A DNA stretch of 40,487 nucleotides from a virus: IMG/VR virus record IMGVR_UViG_3300022074_006761, positions 1-40,487 of that record. The stretch is one strand, 5' to 3'. This document shows positions 18,402 through 26,501 of the stretch, one piece after another (within the stretch, counting starts at the first letter, position 1; the number at the start of each line of letters is the position of its first letter). Made by a program: the position numbers and the translations under genes. A model generated the notes under the pieces. That model was not told where the DNA came from, did not search any database, and saw only the letters and a list, made by a program, of their open reading frames with translations.

Positions 18402-19054
18402 CAGTAACCTCCTCCTCCACTGTCTTCTTCTCTTGTGTAATCCGTGGCCGCATCATCGTAATTTTGTCCGTAACCGAAATTAACTACATTCTCATCATCA
18501 GATCCATAATTAATATCTGGATCAAATTGAGCGCCAAACGTTGAATCGTAATTTTTTTGACTAACTCCAACAACTTTACTTCCAACTCTCAAATAACCAT
18601 ACCCGATTGGAACCACCTCTCCTTGTTGCGTAGCATTTCCTGGAGACATCATTGAGAATGATTTACCTCCTATATCTAACGTGGCAGTGCCAGCAAATTC
18701 TTCATCTACTGTTGCTAGTTTTGATATGCCGTGTAAAGCTATAGCAGAATTTAATGCCAAACTTGATAAAAATGTACCGCCTGCATAACTTCCTTTTCCT
18801 GCTATCATTGGAGCTATTTCTATTTTATTTATTTTTTTATTTTTAAATACTTCTCCACTTTTTTTCTGTTTTTCTTCATCTACAAAAATTTCATAAAAAA
18901 CTCCATCACTAGCTTGGTTCATTATATGCACTTTAAAACCCTCCTTAATGCAATCTACAGCTTTAACTGCATCAATAGCTTTTTTGATATTTGAAAATTT
19001 ATGTTTTTTACCAAACTTTTTTCCTAAGTCTCCATGTAAAATTATTTCAGTCAT
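18401..19054 (-). CDS. gpI-like tail assembly protein, copy 1
   Basis: The 217-residue protein has the gpI N-terminal fold (IILHGDLGKKFGKKHKF, then AIDAVKAVDCIKEGFKVHIMNQ) and ends in a VVPIGYGYLRVGSKVVG segment that is nearly the same as in the next gene. The middle glycine-rich stretch is only weakly hydrophobic here, unlike the strong double helix of copy 2. The C-terminal 30 residues are acidic with a GGGG tail. It overlaps the JAMM gene by 4 bases and the second copy by one. Together with its twin it shows that the I step of tail assembly is duplicated. Confidence 0.8.
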   Translation of the reverse strand: MTEIILHGDLGKKFGKKHKFSNIKKAIDAVKAVDCIKEGFKVHIMNQASDGVFYEIFVDEEKQKKSGEVFKNKKINKIEIAPMIAGKGSYAGGTFLSSLALNSAIALHGISKLATVDEEFAGTATLDIGGKSFSMMSPGNATQQGEVVPIGYGYLRVGSKVVGVSQKNYDSTFGAQFDPDINYGSDDENVVNFGYGQNYDDAATDYTREEDSGGGGY

Positions 19055-19437
19055 TTTAAAACTTCTTTCAACTCCTCTAAATGTTTTGGATCTGCATCGC
19101 TAACTTCTGGCACGTGCACGTGGAATTTATCTTTTTTTAACGAATAGATAATAAATGGATAACAGATTAAATCTGAAGTTTTTTCATCATATTCTGATGG
19201 TTTTTCAGTTCCTCTTGTATGTGAATGATAAATTCCAACAAGATTGTATTTTTTCTTAAAGAACAGGAAATCTTTTGAAGGTATATAAAATTCTTTATCT
19301 GGATTTAAAGATCTATTTTTAACTGATCTCATTTTTAATTGGTTATCATCCTCAAAAATAAACCCACAAACTTCATTTGTTGTATCTTTTGCGCAGTCAG
19401 CTATTATTTCTTCTTTTAAATTTATTTTAGTATCCAT
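19051..19437 (-). CDS. JAMM metalloprotease, gpK N-terminal-like tail protein
   Basis: From the chosen ATG at 19437 the protein has 128 residues. It has a complete JAMM zinc site: Glu22 in NEVCGF, His71 and His73 in YHSH, Ser81 and Asp84, giving HxHx7SxxD. In lambda gpK this JAB domain is joined to an NlpC/P60 peptidase; here the NlpC domain is absent, so the tail protein is truncated to its protease half. An upstream in-frame start (19485) would add 16 residues, but they lie fully inside the gpL-like gene. The lower start fits better; it overlaps the upstream gene by 11 bases. gpK-like proteins act in tail-tip assembly or infection. Confidence 0.8.
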   Translation of the reverse strand: MDTKINLKEEIIADCAKDTTNEVCGFIFEDDNQLKMRSVKNRSLNPDKEFYIPSKDFLFFKKKYNLVGIYHSHTRGTEKPSEYDEKTSDLICYPFIIYSLKKDKFHVHVPEVSDADPKHLEELKEVLK

Positions 19438-20482
19438 ATTTTTCTGTTCCAGGGAACCCTCCATAAGGTAAAGCTTGTCCCGCATTTAAAGCATCGGTGC
19501 TCCAGTCATCATTGGCAAACCTAAATTTACAAGCGCCCAGTTTTTTAGAACAAACATCTTTCTTCCATTTGGTTGGTGCTTTTTGTGGATGATTGTCGTT
19601 ACTTGCAGTATGATCAGAAATGCACAAATAAAATACTGGATGCTGTTGATAGTAGTTCGCTGTTAAGCCTTGGCCAGCTAAAGCTCTTTCACTGATCGTA
19701 AAAACATAATCGCCTTTATTATAAGTTCCAGCAGTTGATTTCCATAGACCTCTAGAATTAAAACAACTAGATACAGTGCTCTTATCACTTGTGAATTTAA
19801 CTCCTGCTCCTAAAGCTTCCTCATTTAAATTCCATTTAGTTGCAGACCCTGTAACAAATAAATTGTCGTCAATGTTTGCAATAGGTCTATCAGTCGTTGA
19901 TTTATAACCATATCTACATCCATAACCTCTATATATCCATGGGCAATATCTAGCAGCTATTCTTCTACCTGGTATATCTATATTCTCTAGCTCCAAACTT
20001 GTAACTAATTCAAATTCAACCAAAACTTTATTTTCCGTAGTTTTTCTAGAAATAAAATATTTATCATCTGGCATTTTGGCATTTGGGTTAGCAGTACCCC
20101 AGGGATTTTCGTTATTTGGGAAATTTACATCATCTATAAATTTGGCGTATGTTCTTTTTCTGACTAATTTAGCGTTGTTTAAATTATTATATTTTCTCAA
20201 TAATGAGGAAATGTACATACCTGCATTTGAAACTCTTAGTTTAGGCCTAGGTAGTCTTTGGTCGCCAAGTAAATCAAATCCCTCGGTTTCAACTGGTATT
20301 GGCAGGTATTCTTGGCCATCGAATATAATTTTATCATCTACGCCATTCATTCCACCGTGGAAGTTTATTTGCGCTTGAGAATCATTCTGATAATCATAAT
20401 AAAGGGTATATAGCTCCAATAACGCTGTTGGCTCTACATCAAAAATAGCCTGTTTAAATTGTTGATTTATTCCCTTCGCCAT
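19427..20482 (-). CDS. gpL-like minor tail protein with Fe-S cysteines and a CBM-like insertion
   Basis: The 351-residue protein resembles lambda gpL, which holds a [4Fe-4S] cluster. Cys180 and Cys189 (C-x8-C) and Cys311 and Cys318 (C-x6-C) match the spacing of the lambda pairs (as I recall, 173/182 and 205/212). About 121 residues lie between the pairs here, against about 22 in lambda. The insertion (roughly 190-310) has GLWKSTAGTYNKGDYVF, then FYLCISDHTAS and a final TKWKKD, which reads like a CBM5/12-type carbohydrate-binding domain. It begins the leftward tail-tip operon and starts 20 bases from the divergent gene at 20503. Confidence 0.8.
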   Translation of the reverse strand: MAKGINQQFKQAIFDVEPTALLELYTLYYDYQNDSQAQINFHGGMNGVDDKIIFDGQEYLPIPVETEGFDLLGDQRLPRPKLRVSNAGMYISSLLRKYNNLNNAKLVRKRTYAKFIDDVNFPNNENPWGTANPNAKMPDDKYFISRKTTENKVLVEFELVTSLELENIDIPGRRIAARYCPWIYRGYGCRYGYKSTTDRPIANIDDNLFVTGSATKWNLNEEALGAGVKFTSDKSTVSSCFNSRGLWKSTAGTYNKGDYVFTISERALAGQGLTANYYQQHPVFYLCISDHTASNDNHPQKAPTKWKKDVCSKKLGACKFRFANDDWSTDALNAGQALPYGGFPGTEKYGY

Positions 20483-20502
20483 GTAGTATATTACACCGAA
20501 AT
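20483..20502. promoter_or_regulatory. 20-bp bidirectional promoter between tail-tip and fibre operons
   Basis: The spacer contains GTAGTATATTAC (20482-20493 area), which is almost its own reverse complement. Read rightward it offers TAGTAT/TATATT; read leftward TAATAT/TATACT. Both sit 5-12 bases from the start codons, so both transcripts would have almost no leader. A weak -35 (TTGATT, 20462-20467) exists rightward. No Shine-Dalgarno is visible for either gene. Confidence 0.45.
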
Positions 20503-21021
20503 ATGAAAAAATATACTAAAATCAACAAACTCGATTATAGAGAATTTGATTCTTCAGATTTTAATGAAGTATTTAAAATATTTTTAGAATTTCAATTAGT
20601 TAATAAAATGTCGGATTGGGATAATCCAGTTAAAGGCGTTAGTGACATGATGAAACACACTTATTGGATAACAGAATTTATGACATTTACAAAAAGATGT
20701 CGTTATAAGTACGTTGTAATAGATACAGAAACACAAGATATGGTTGGTTTCATATACTTTTCAGAGGGTGTATTTTCTGTTAGAAGTGAAGTTTTAGAAT
20801 TACAGCTAATATGCAAAAAAACAAAATATAGATTTTGCTTAGAAATGAAAAGATGTTTAGAAAGTGTAATAGATATAATAAGGAATGATAGGAAAGTGTA
20901 TGCAGTTTTGGGAGAAAGGGAAAAATTTGATAAATATTTAAAATTTTTAAAAAAAGTTTTTAATGTAAAAGTTTTAGATAAAGATCAATTTGGAAATACC
21001 CTTATTGAATTTGATTATTAA
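20503..21021 (+). CDS. GNAT-like acetyltransferase-related protein
   Basis: The 172-residue protein has the order of a GNAT fold: an N-terminal helix pair, a strand with YKYVVIDTETQDMVGFIYF, a strand with EVLELQLICKKTKYR followed by helix CLEMKRCLESVIDII, and a C-terminal KVYAVLGEREKFDKYLKFLKKVFN strand-helix. The usual Q/RxxGxG/A loop is poor (KKTKYRFCLEM), so catalytic activity is doubtful. It is separated by 2 bases from the candidate receptor-binding gene and may modify or assemble it; that is inference from position. It starts 20 bases from the divergent tail operon and lacks a Shine-Dalgarno. Confidence 0.5.
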   Translation: MKKYTKINKLDYREFDSSDFNEVFKIFLEFQLVNKMSDWDNPVKGVSDMMKHTYWITEFMTFTKRCRYKYVVIDTETQDMVGFIYFSEGVFSVRSEVLELQLICKKTKYRFCLEMKRCLESVIDIIRNDRKVYAVLGEREKFDKYLKFLKKVFNVKVLDKDQFGNTLIEFDY

Positions 21022-21023
21022 GT

Positions 21024-24000
21024 ATGCCAGATTTTAGGATAGAAAAAGGAGGTTTAACTCATTTTGAAATGGGTCATATGTTTGTGTTAAAATCTGGAGA
21101 GGGTAAATATGCAGTTGGAGATCCTCATCCAGGAGATCTTTCTGTTGATAATTATTACACAAAAACGCCTTGGACTCATGAAATTGAAATAGGCGCCAGA
21201 TGTAAAGAAAAAAGATCCTTTTTTGCTCACAGTTGCATGGACCTTCAATTTGTTGTTCCAGGTGGCGTTACCACTGCTGCTGCCGCCCAAAACCCCCATT
21301 CACTTACTAACGCTCAGAAAAAAGCTTATGCTGAAAAACATTTCCCAAGTCATGTATCCGCAGATATAAAATTTGACGGAACAATAAACAACATAACAAA
21401 TATAAATGACGGAAGAGGCACTCATATGAATGAGGGTTATGATTGTAGATTTACTTGCGACACTGGTATGATTCACGCCCAAGAAGTTAAGGGAGCTGTT
21501 CCAGAGCTAAATGCAATGAACAAATACGATATTCCCAATAGTGAGGTTGATCCATTTGGTAATACGACTGTTGCTACTATGTCTGTCCCCAAAACTTATG
21601 GTTATGTTTTTATAGAAAGTATGGATCGACGTTTGTGGGCAGATGGCTCGAGCCCTAGAGTATACGATTATACAGAAAGAAATCTTTATACATCTCAAAA
21701 TTTTAATGATCATCCTACCAATCCAAGCCTAAATGATGCGACTATTAATACACCCGATCCTCAAGGTCAAATTACACTAGCGGGAAGAAACGCGTTTGGT
21801 ATTTTGAGAAAAGCTGGGGATTATGCTAATCTTATAAAACAGTATGGTAATGCTTTTAATGCAGCTACAGTGGGTTACTCATTTAGAAAATTACCCCCAT
21901 TAACAGATGAATGGGTTAGATTAGCTTTCCCATTTCAACCAAGAATATACACAGATGTTGTGGGTATATCTCCATGCTGTAATCAAGTAACATACGAAGA
22001 GGGCTTAGAAAACAATATAAATATAGCAGCTAACAAATTTGTTAGAACTAATAATAATTTTGAATTTTTTCAAGCAGGTATTTCATCATATACGCCAAAC
22101 AATGCAAAACAAGGACCTTTCCCTACAGGAACTGCAAATAATGGTCGTTCTAATGTTGGTTTTTACTACATAGATAGTGCTGGTGGATATGGTGAGCATG
22201 TCATAGGTTTTAGCTCGGGCGTAGGCGCTTCCGATTACACTGCATCTCAAGGTACAACTTTAAGAGTGGAATTTTTCTACGGAGGCCTTGGTGTTTTCAC
22301 TGGTAGTTATCAGGACTCTACACACAGCCCGAATTCAGAAGTGGGTGCTCCAGTACATAATACAACTAACAATAATTCTAGTTTAAGAGTTCCAATGCCC
22401 ACAACAAATAATATATCAAAATTTGAGGTAACTCTTGAACAGGCTGACGCTACTTTTGATTTGGGTTATTCTAACAAAGCTTCATCTACAGTTTTTCGCC
22501 CAAAAGTAACAGCAAATTCCCATACATTTGTCCAAGATTTTCCATTAAATTTAGGAGGCGCTAGGAGTATTAGATTTAAAAGTCTTAACAATAATTCTGA
22601 TGAACTTATTTTTATAACTGGGATTAAGGTTTATGAAGTTGGGGCGCAAGACACAACAGTCACTAAATGGGACTCTTATCATCCCCTTGAAAATCCAAGA
22701 TTTAATATTGGTGCAAGAATGTCTATTATACAGCAATCCATAAGGGAACCCACTTTCCCCTATCCCTATAAGTGTACATTTGAAAGTGGTTTGCCTTATT
22801 ATACCACTGATGGCAATCTTCCAGATCTAAGTAGAGATAGAAGAATAGAACCAGATTTAAGGACAAGCAATAATAATCGAGCAACTCACCCAATTTATTC
22901 AGGTTTTGGGAACCCCTGCGCGTTTCAAGGTGTTGGTAAAGATGGTCATGATCCTCATTATCATAGTGATTTCACAAGGGGTCATAAAATGGTCTACTCT
23001 GGCGAATATGATTCTGGTTGTGCTGGTGCAGTTAATGTTATTATAAATGATGATTTTAACGTAGCGCCAAATGTTTTAAAAGGTGATCATAAGCCACTTT
23101 TTGTTTATTCAGCTTGGTACAAAGAAAAAAATGGGCAAACATTAGTTTGGGGCATGCAAGTAGAAAAACATAATGATTTTAAAGATTTTTTAAGTATGGG
23201 TCCAAATGGAAATGCAGATGATTTTCTTTACTGGAGAGAAGAAAACTTACCTTATTATCATCCCTTTAGCGGAAGCACTATTAAAGACGTAATACCTTAT
23301 GCTCAAAAACAAATATATAAAAACAGTATTTATGCTGGTTGTTTGGTTGGTTATACTGGTTATTTTAACAGTGGAGTTAATCCGAGTGGGGATATATCTG
23401 GTAGCCCACATAATTGGATAGGCGAAAGACCTGGAGATGTAAATAGAAGAATGATATTTCCTGCTGGAAAAAAAATAACCAACACTACTGGATTTCAATT
23501 AGACGGATACTCCTATGAAAGAACTGGTTTACGTGGCTTGTTGGACATTTCAAAAGGTTCAGAAATTTACGCTGTTAATGTCGGTGATTATGCATACGAA
23601 AATCCATACTCAGGTCCACAAAGAGTTCCTTCTGCTTTTCCAGTTGTAGATTTGAAAGCTGTTTATTTAGGTTTAGAAGAAATTATAGGTTGGGAAGACT
23701 ACACTTATGACGATCCAGGTTATGATTTAGGTGGTGGAAACTCAACTTTTATTGAGAAAATAGAATTACAAGGAAATCAATTAAAATACAGTGCACTACC
23801 TACACAGTTAAATATTTTCACTCTTGTTCAAACAGCAACTTTTGATTTACCTTATTTTAAAGATTTATTTGTATGGAGATGTTATGACGCAAATAATATA
23901 GTACCATTCCAACTACAAATGACAGGCGCTTTTCCTGCACTACCAAGCACATTAGAAGTTTTCAATATGGGAGGAAATAAATTAGAGCTCACCGCTACTG

Positions 24001-24653
24001 ATTTTGATAAAATTATTTTTGATGATGCAGGTCAAGTTTCTTTTAAGAACTCCGCCAGAAACAATATGGCTAATTTTAAATTATATGGCCCTAAGAATAA
24101 TTTAGGAACAGTGTTGACCAGTTTCCCATCTGGTTTGGAGGCTTTTGATATGAATCGAAATACATACCTTTCTACAGTTCCATTAGGTTGGGATCCACAA
24201 AGATGTTTTGATTTTAATCTAGCTGGTTGTCCGTTAACCGCTCAAAGCAAAAAGAACATTATAGATGGTTTTTATGCCAGAAGAGTTAGATTAACTACAA
24301 GTTTAGCAAATCCTGGAGGTTGGGTTTCTGAGAGTGACCCCACTGATGCTGTGATACAGGTATTGATAGATGCTCCATTTGGCTCTACTTTATCTCAAAA
24401 TAATCAAACAAACCCTGAGATTAGGAATGGTTATAGATATGTAATGACGCCCAGAAAGAAGGGAAAGAGAACAGTTACAGATGGAGCCAGAATTGGAACA
24501 TATAGGGTTGTGAAACAAATAAACATGGCGGCTAACGGAAACTCAAGTAATGAAACATTAAACCTAGCTGACATATCTCCATTTGATGAGATAAGTTACG
24601 GAACTAAAGTAACCGAATTACAAAGTAAAGGCTTCACAGTAACAGTAAATTAA
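21024..24653 (+). CDS. Candidate tail fibre / receptor-binding protein with leucine-rich repeats
   Basis: The 1209-residue protein has no recognised N-terminal anchor by eye. Its first 900 residues are Gly/Asn/Ser-rich with many aromatic beta-strand-like segments, typical of phage fibres. From about residue 905 to 1080 a leucine-rich-repeat-like series appears: IEKIELQGNQLKYSALPTQL, then LEVFNMGGNKLELTATDF, then GLEAFDMNRNTYLSTVPL and FDFNLAGCPLTAQSKKNI. Such repeats are known in binding proteins. It lies next to the divergent tail-tip operon, and only 2 bases separate it from neighbours on each side. Role as a receptor-binding or virion decoration protein is inference. Confidence 0.6.
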   Translation: MPDFRIEKGGLTHFEMGHMFVLKSGEGKYAVGDPHPGDLSVDNYYTKTPWTHEIEIGARCKEKRSFFAHSCMDLQFVVPGGVTTAAAAQNPHSLTNAQKKAYAEKHFPSHVSADIKFDGTINNITNINDGRGTHMNEGYDCRFTCDTGMIHAQEVKGAVPELNAMNKYDIPNSEVDPFGNTTVATMSVPKTYGYVFIESMDRRLWADGSSPRVYDYTERNLYTSQNFNDHPTNPSLNDATINTPDPQGQITLAGRNAFGILRKAGDYANLIKQYGNAFNAATVGYSFRKLPPLTDEWVRLAFPFQPRIYTDVVGISPCCNQVTYEEGLENNINIAANKFVRTNNNFEFFQAGISSYTPNNAKQGPFPTGTANNGRSNVGFYYIDSAGGYGEHVIGFSSGVGASDYTASQGTTLRVEFFYGGLGVFTGSYQDSTHSPNSEVGAPVHNTTNNNSSLRVPMPTTNNISKFEVTLEQADATFDLGYSNKASSTVFRPKVTANSHTFVQDFPLNLGGARSIRFKSLNNNSDELIFITGIKVYEVGAQDTTVTKWDSYHPLENPRFNIGARMSIIQQSIREPTFPYPYKCTFESGLPYYTTDGNLPDLSRDRRIEPDLRTSNNNRATHPIYSGFGNPCAFQGVGKDGHDPHYHSDFTRGHKMVYSGEYDSGCAGAVNVIINDDFNVAPNVLKGDHKPLFVYSAWYKEKNGQTLVWGMQVEKHNDFKDFLSMGPNGNADDFLYWREENLPYYHPFSGSTIKDVIPYAQKQIYKNSIYAGCLVGYTGYFNSGVNPSGDISGSPHNWIGERPGDVNRRMIFPAGKKITNTTGFQLDGYSYERTGLRGLLDISKGSEIYAVNVGDYAYENPYSGPQRVPSAFPVVDLKAVYLGLEEIIGWEDYTYDDPGYDLGGGNSTFIEKIELQGNQLKYSALPTQLNIFTLVQTATFDLPYFKDLFVWRCYDANNIVPFQLQMTGAFPALPSTLEVFNMGGNKLELTATDFDKIIFDDAGQVSFKNSARNNMANFKLYGPKNNLGTVLTSFPSGLEAFDMNRNTYLSTVPLGWDPQRCFDFNLAGCPLTAQSKKNIIDGFYARRVRLTTSLANPGGWVSESDPTDAVIQVLIDAPFGSTLSQNNQTNPEIRNGYRYVMTPRKKGKRTVTDGARIGTYRVVKQINMAANGNSSNETLNLADISPFDEISYGTKVTELQSKGFTVTVN

Positions 24654-24655
24654 AT

Positions 24656-24901
24656 ATGATAGAATCATTTAACAATATAAGCGAAAAACAAATACCATCA
24701 GGTAAATATTATATCGTGTACTGCGATGATGAAAACAGTGAGGATTTAGGCTTAATAACAGGCCCACATGTAGGACCAGCTTTGTTAAGCACGCCATTTA
24801 AACTATCTATTTCAGATAATAGACCAGAACTTTTTACGCATTTATTAGAAGTTGGTGTAGAATTAGATGAAGAGCAGGGAGAAACTTTAGATTTTAGTTG
24901 A
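24656..24901 (+). CDS. Small acidic protein of unknown function
   Basis: 81 residues, acidic, with no membrane segment or known motif. It follows the fibre-like gene after 2 bases, so it is probably co-translated with it. A TTGACA box begins in its last codons and serves the next gene. A fibre chaperone is one possibility, based on position only. Confidence 0.6.
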   Translation: MIESFNNISEKQIPSGKYYIVYCDDENSEDLGLITGPHVGPALLSTPFKLSISDNRPELFTHLLEVGVELDEEQGETLDFS

Positions 24902-24926
24902 CAAATTAAAAAAATGTGCCATCATT
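24898..24926 (+). promoter_or_regulatory. Promoter with -35 box 36 bases before the ATG
   Basis: TTGACA occupies 24898-24903 and overlaps the end of the previous gene. About 16-17 bases on is a weak -10 (CATCAT/ATCATT). The ATG at 24934 lies 36 bases from the first base of the box, so transcription should start at or next to the start codon. Confidence 0.45.
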
Positions 24927-24933
24927 GGTAAAA

Positions 24934-25116
24934 ATGAGTAAGTGGACACAAAAACAAAAAGGAGCTCTTTGGAAAAAAGATTCCAGTAAAACAAAATATT
25001 TATCTGGTTATGTTGAAATAGATGGCATTCAACATAGAATCGTAATATTCCCAAATAAATATAAAGAAGAGAAAAAACATCCAGAATTTATAATATATCA
25101 ACCATTCGAAAAATAA
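24934..25116 (+). CDS. Small DUF736-like/hypothetical protein
   Basis: From ATG 24934 the product has 60 residues: a W-rich start (SKWTQKQKGALWKK), then KYLSGYVEIDG, HRIVIFPNKYKE and PEFIIYQPF. This three-strand pattern resembles small phage proteins of the DUF736 type, whose role is unknown. An in-frame start 18 bases earlier exists, but the lower one fits the promoter spacing (TTGACA at 24898). It is followed after 1 base by the nuclease gene. Confidence 0.6.
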   Translation: MSKWTQKQKGALWKKDSSKTKYLSGYVEIDGIQHRIVIFPNKYKEEKKHPEFIIYQPFEK

Positions 25117-25117
25117 A

Positions 25118-25606
25118 ATGAGTAATTGGAAGGGTACAAGTAGTTGGAATCGTGGTCAACGAGTAGAAAAAGAATTTATAAAACTTTTAAAACAAAGGGA
25201 TCCGAATTATCGCAAGGCAAATAGAGAAGACCAATTTAGGCATATTGATTATCACACTAATTTTGGGACAATTGATGTAAAAGCTCAAAAAAGAATTAGT
25301 AGGTCTGATTCTAAAGAGCAAGATGAATTAATTTGGGTGGAGTTCTTAAATGTACAAGGTCGTGATGGTTGGCTTAAATCAGCAGTAGATATCATAGCCT
25401 TTGAAAGACTTAATGATTTTCTGCTTGTTAAACGAAATTATTTGTTAGGTTTAGCTAAATCTATCTGCGATTTAAATAAAAGAGTATTTACTAGTAAAGA
25501 TGCTTTATACAAAGGATACCAAAGACAAGGTAGAAAAGATTTAATCTCAATAATTAAAATGAGTGACATAGAAAATTTGCCACATAAAATTTGGAAAAAA
25601 GTGTAA
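25118..25606 (+). CDS. PD-(D/E)XK-type nuclease
   Basis: The 162-residue protein has an N-terminal Glu (RVEKEFIKLL, near residue 17-18) followed by RHIDYHTNFGTIDVKAQKR (about 42-60), which gives the Asp and the (D/E)xK triad (IDVK). A trailing strand has ELIWVEFLNVQGRDGW. This is the usual layout of restriction-like or Holliday-junction-like endonucleases. A basic C-terminus could bind DNA. It starts 1 base after the preceding small gene. A role in DNA processing or resolution is likely; the target is not visible. Confidence 0.6.
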   Translation: MSNWKGTSSWNRGQRVEKEFIKLLKQRDPNYRKANREDQFRHIDYHTNFGTIDVKAQKRISRSDSKEQDELIWVEFLNVQGRDGWLKSAVDIIAFERLNDFLLVKRNYLLGLAKSICDLNKRVFTSKDALYKGYQRQGRKDLISIIKMSDIENLPHKIWKKV

Positions 25607-25614
25607 ATATTTTT

Positions 25615-25860
25615 ATGAAAGGTTATATAAAAATTGTTGGAGTTAATGATGGCTCTACGAGATTGAAAGACGCCTCTGGACAAGGAGAATTAGTTTATCA
25701 ATTTCATAAAAACTACACCCTTAAATTTCAAAACGAAGAGTTTTTTGTTGAATTGTTAGACTTTATTATAGAAGAGAAAGTTATAGAATTTTCTGCTTGG
25801 ATAGGTGATAAAGAGCATCAATATGGCAGAGTGGCTTTTCAGTTTGAACCAAATAATTGA
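25615..25860 (+). CDS. Small hypothetical protein
   Basis: From ATG 25615 the product has 81 residues, with KGYIKIVGVNDG, then a YQFHKNYTLKF strand and a WIGDKEHQYGRVAFQF end. No motif is recognised and no membrane segment is visible. An in-frame start at 25591 would overlap the nuclease by 16 bases; the later start leaves 8 bases and seems more natural. Downstream lies a short promoter-like stretch (TATTATAGTG) before the holin-like gene. Confidence 0.6.
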   Translation: MKGYIKIVGVNDGSTRLKDASGQGELVYQFHKNYTLKFQNEEFFVELLDFIIEEKVIEFSAWIGDKEHQYGRVAFQFEPNN

Positions 25861-25899
25861 AAAATTTCTAAATAATCTTATTATAGTGTAAATGAGATT

Positions 25900-26385
25900 A
25901 TGTTTGGACTTGTCACGATGCTATTATCGACACTGGGGGCGACTGGGATGGGCAGTATGCTTAAAATTCTTGGTGGCTCTTTTCAAGGCATTTCAGAAGC
26001 TAAAGCTCAAAAAGAACGTCGTGAACTTATTAGAGATATGCAAATCAAAGGTATGGACTTGGAGTTTCAAAAACTTCTCGTTGGTGCGACTGATAAAGAT
26101 ACTGGCATGTTTACTAGGGCTACTCGTCGTCTCATTGCTTTTATGGGGATGCTCAACTTTTTCGTCATCTCGGTACTCTGCACCCTCTACCCTGGAGTCA
26201 CTCTCGTCACCTTCACTCCCCCCGAAAATAAAGAAGCCACCAGTATCCTCTGGGGACTCATCACCTTCCCAAGTGGAGCAGATATTACAACGAGTATTAC
26301 AACGGGACACATCTCTTTGGTTGCAGTCACCACTTTGGGAGCAATCATCGGATTCTACTTCACTCCTGGAGGGAAAAGCGGATGA
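25900..26385 (+). CDS. Holin-like membrane protein
   Basis: The 161-residue protein has an N-terminal hydrophobic Gly/Ser segment (LVTMLLSTLGATGMGSMLKILGG), a charged amphipathic helix (about 34-66: AKAQKERRELIRDMQIKGMDLEF), a membrane segment near 79-103 (RLIAFMGMLNFFVISVLCTLYPGV) and a C-terminal one (VAVTTLGAIIGFYF). This matches the shape of 3TM-type holins of marine phages. From about 26140 onward its third codon positions are strongly C-rich, unlike its neighbours, and a second frame is open across the whole gene (see 26084). ATGA joins it to the next small gene. Confidence 0.55.
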   Translation: MFGLVTMLLSTLGATGMGSMLKILGGSFQGISEAKAQKERRELIRDMQIKGMDLEFQKLLVGATDKDTGMFTRATRRLIAFMGMLNFFVISVLCTLYPGVTLVTFTPPENKEATSILWGLITFPSGADITTSITTGHISLVAVTTLGAIIGFYFTPGGKSG

Positions 26386-26392
26386 CAAATAA
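26084..26392 (+). CDS. Overlapping Rz1/o-spanin-like lipoprotein in the +1 frame
   Basis: The frame is open from 25892 to 26392 in the +1 frame of the holin-like gene. From the GTG at 26084 it encodes a 102-residue product that starts M-R-L-I-K, continues with a 15-residue Leu-rich core and ends at a lipobox-like LWGC (Cys at 23), a typical lipoprotein signal. The mature part is Ser/Pro-rich, with Pro clusters (SLPPKIKKPP), like Rz1 outer-membrane spanins. The site has Trp at -2, which is unusual, and no Shine-Dalgarno is placed well. The S/P/T bias could also be a by-product of C-rich third positions in the other frame. A start at ATG 25892 is also possible. Confidence 0.45.
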   Translation: MRLIKILACLLGLLVVSLLLWGCSTFSSSRYSAPSTLESLSSPSLPPKIKKPPVSSGDSSPSQVEQILQRVLQRDTSLWLQSPLWEQSSDSTSLLEGKADDK

Positions 26393-26495
26393 AAGATTTT
26401 TACCAGAAGCTCCAAGACCTTTAACTCAAGAAGAGCTCAAAAGAATTGATTTAAAAATACAAAAATTAATTGCCGAAAGAAAAAAAGCCAAATAA
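26382..26495 (+). CDS. Small basic protein (37 aa)
   Basis: The ATG overlaps the stop of the holin-like gene (ATGA), which supports translational coupling. The product begins TNKRFLPEAPRPLTQEEL and ends in a Lys-rich amphipathic helix. It overlaps the spanin-like frame by 11 bases. No family is recognised. Confidence 0.5.
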   Translation: MTNKRFLPEAPRPLTQEELKRIDLKIQKLIAERKKAK

Positions 26496-26501
26496 AACAT
26501 T

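Noticed and set aside
25993-26415. 140-codon - strand frame opposite the holin-like gene
   Set aside because: Its openness follows from the C-rich composition of the sense gene. It has no recognisable features and its D/E/S-rich product looks like a shadow.
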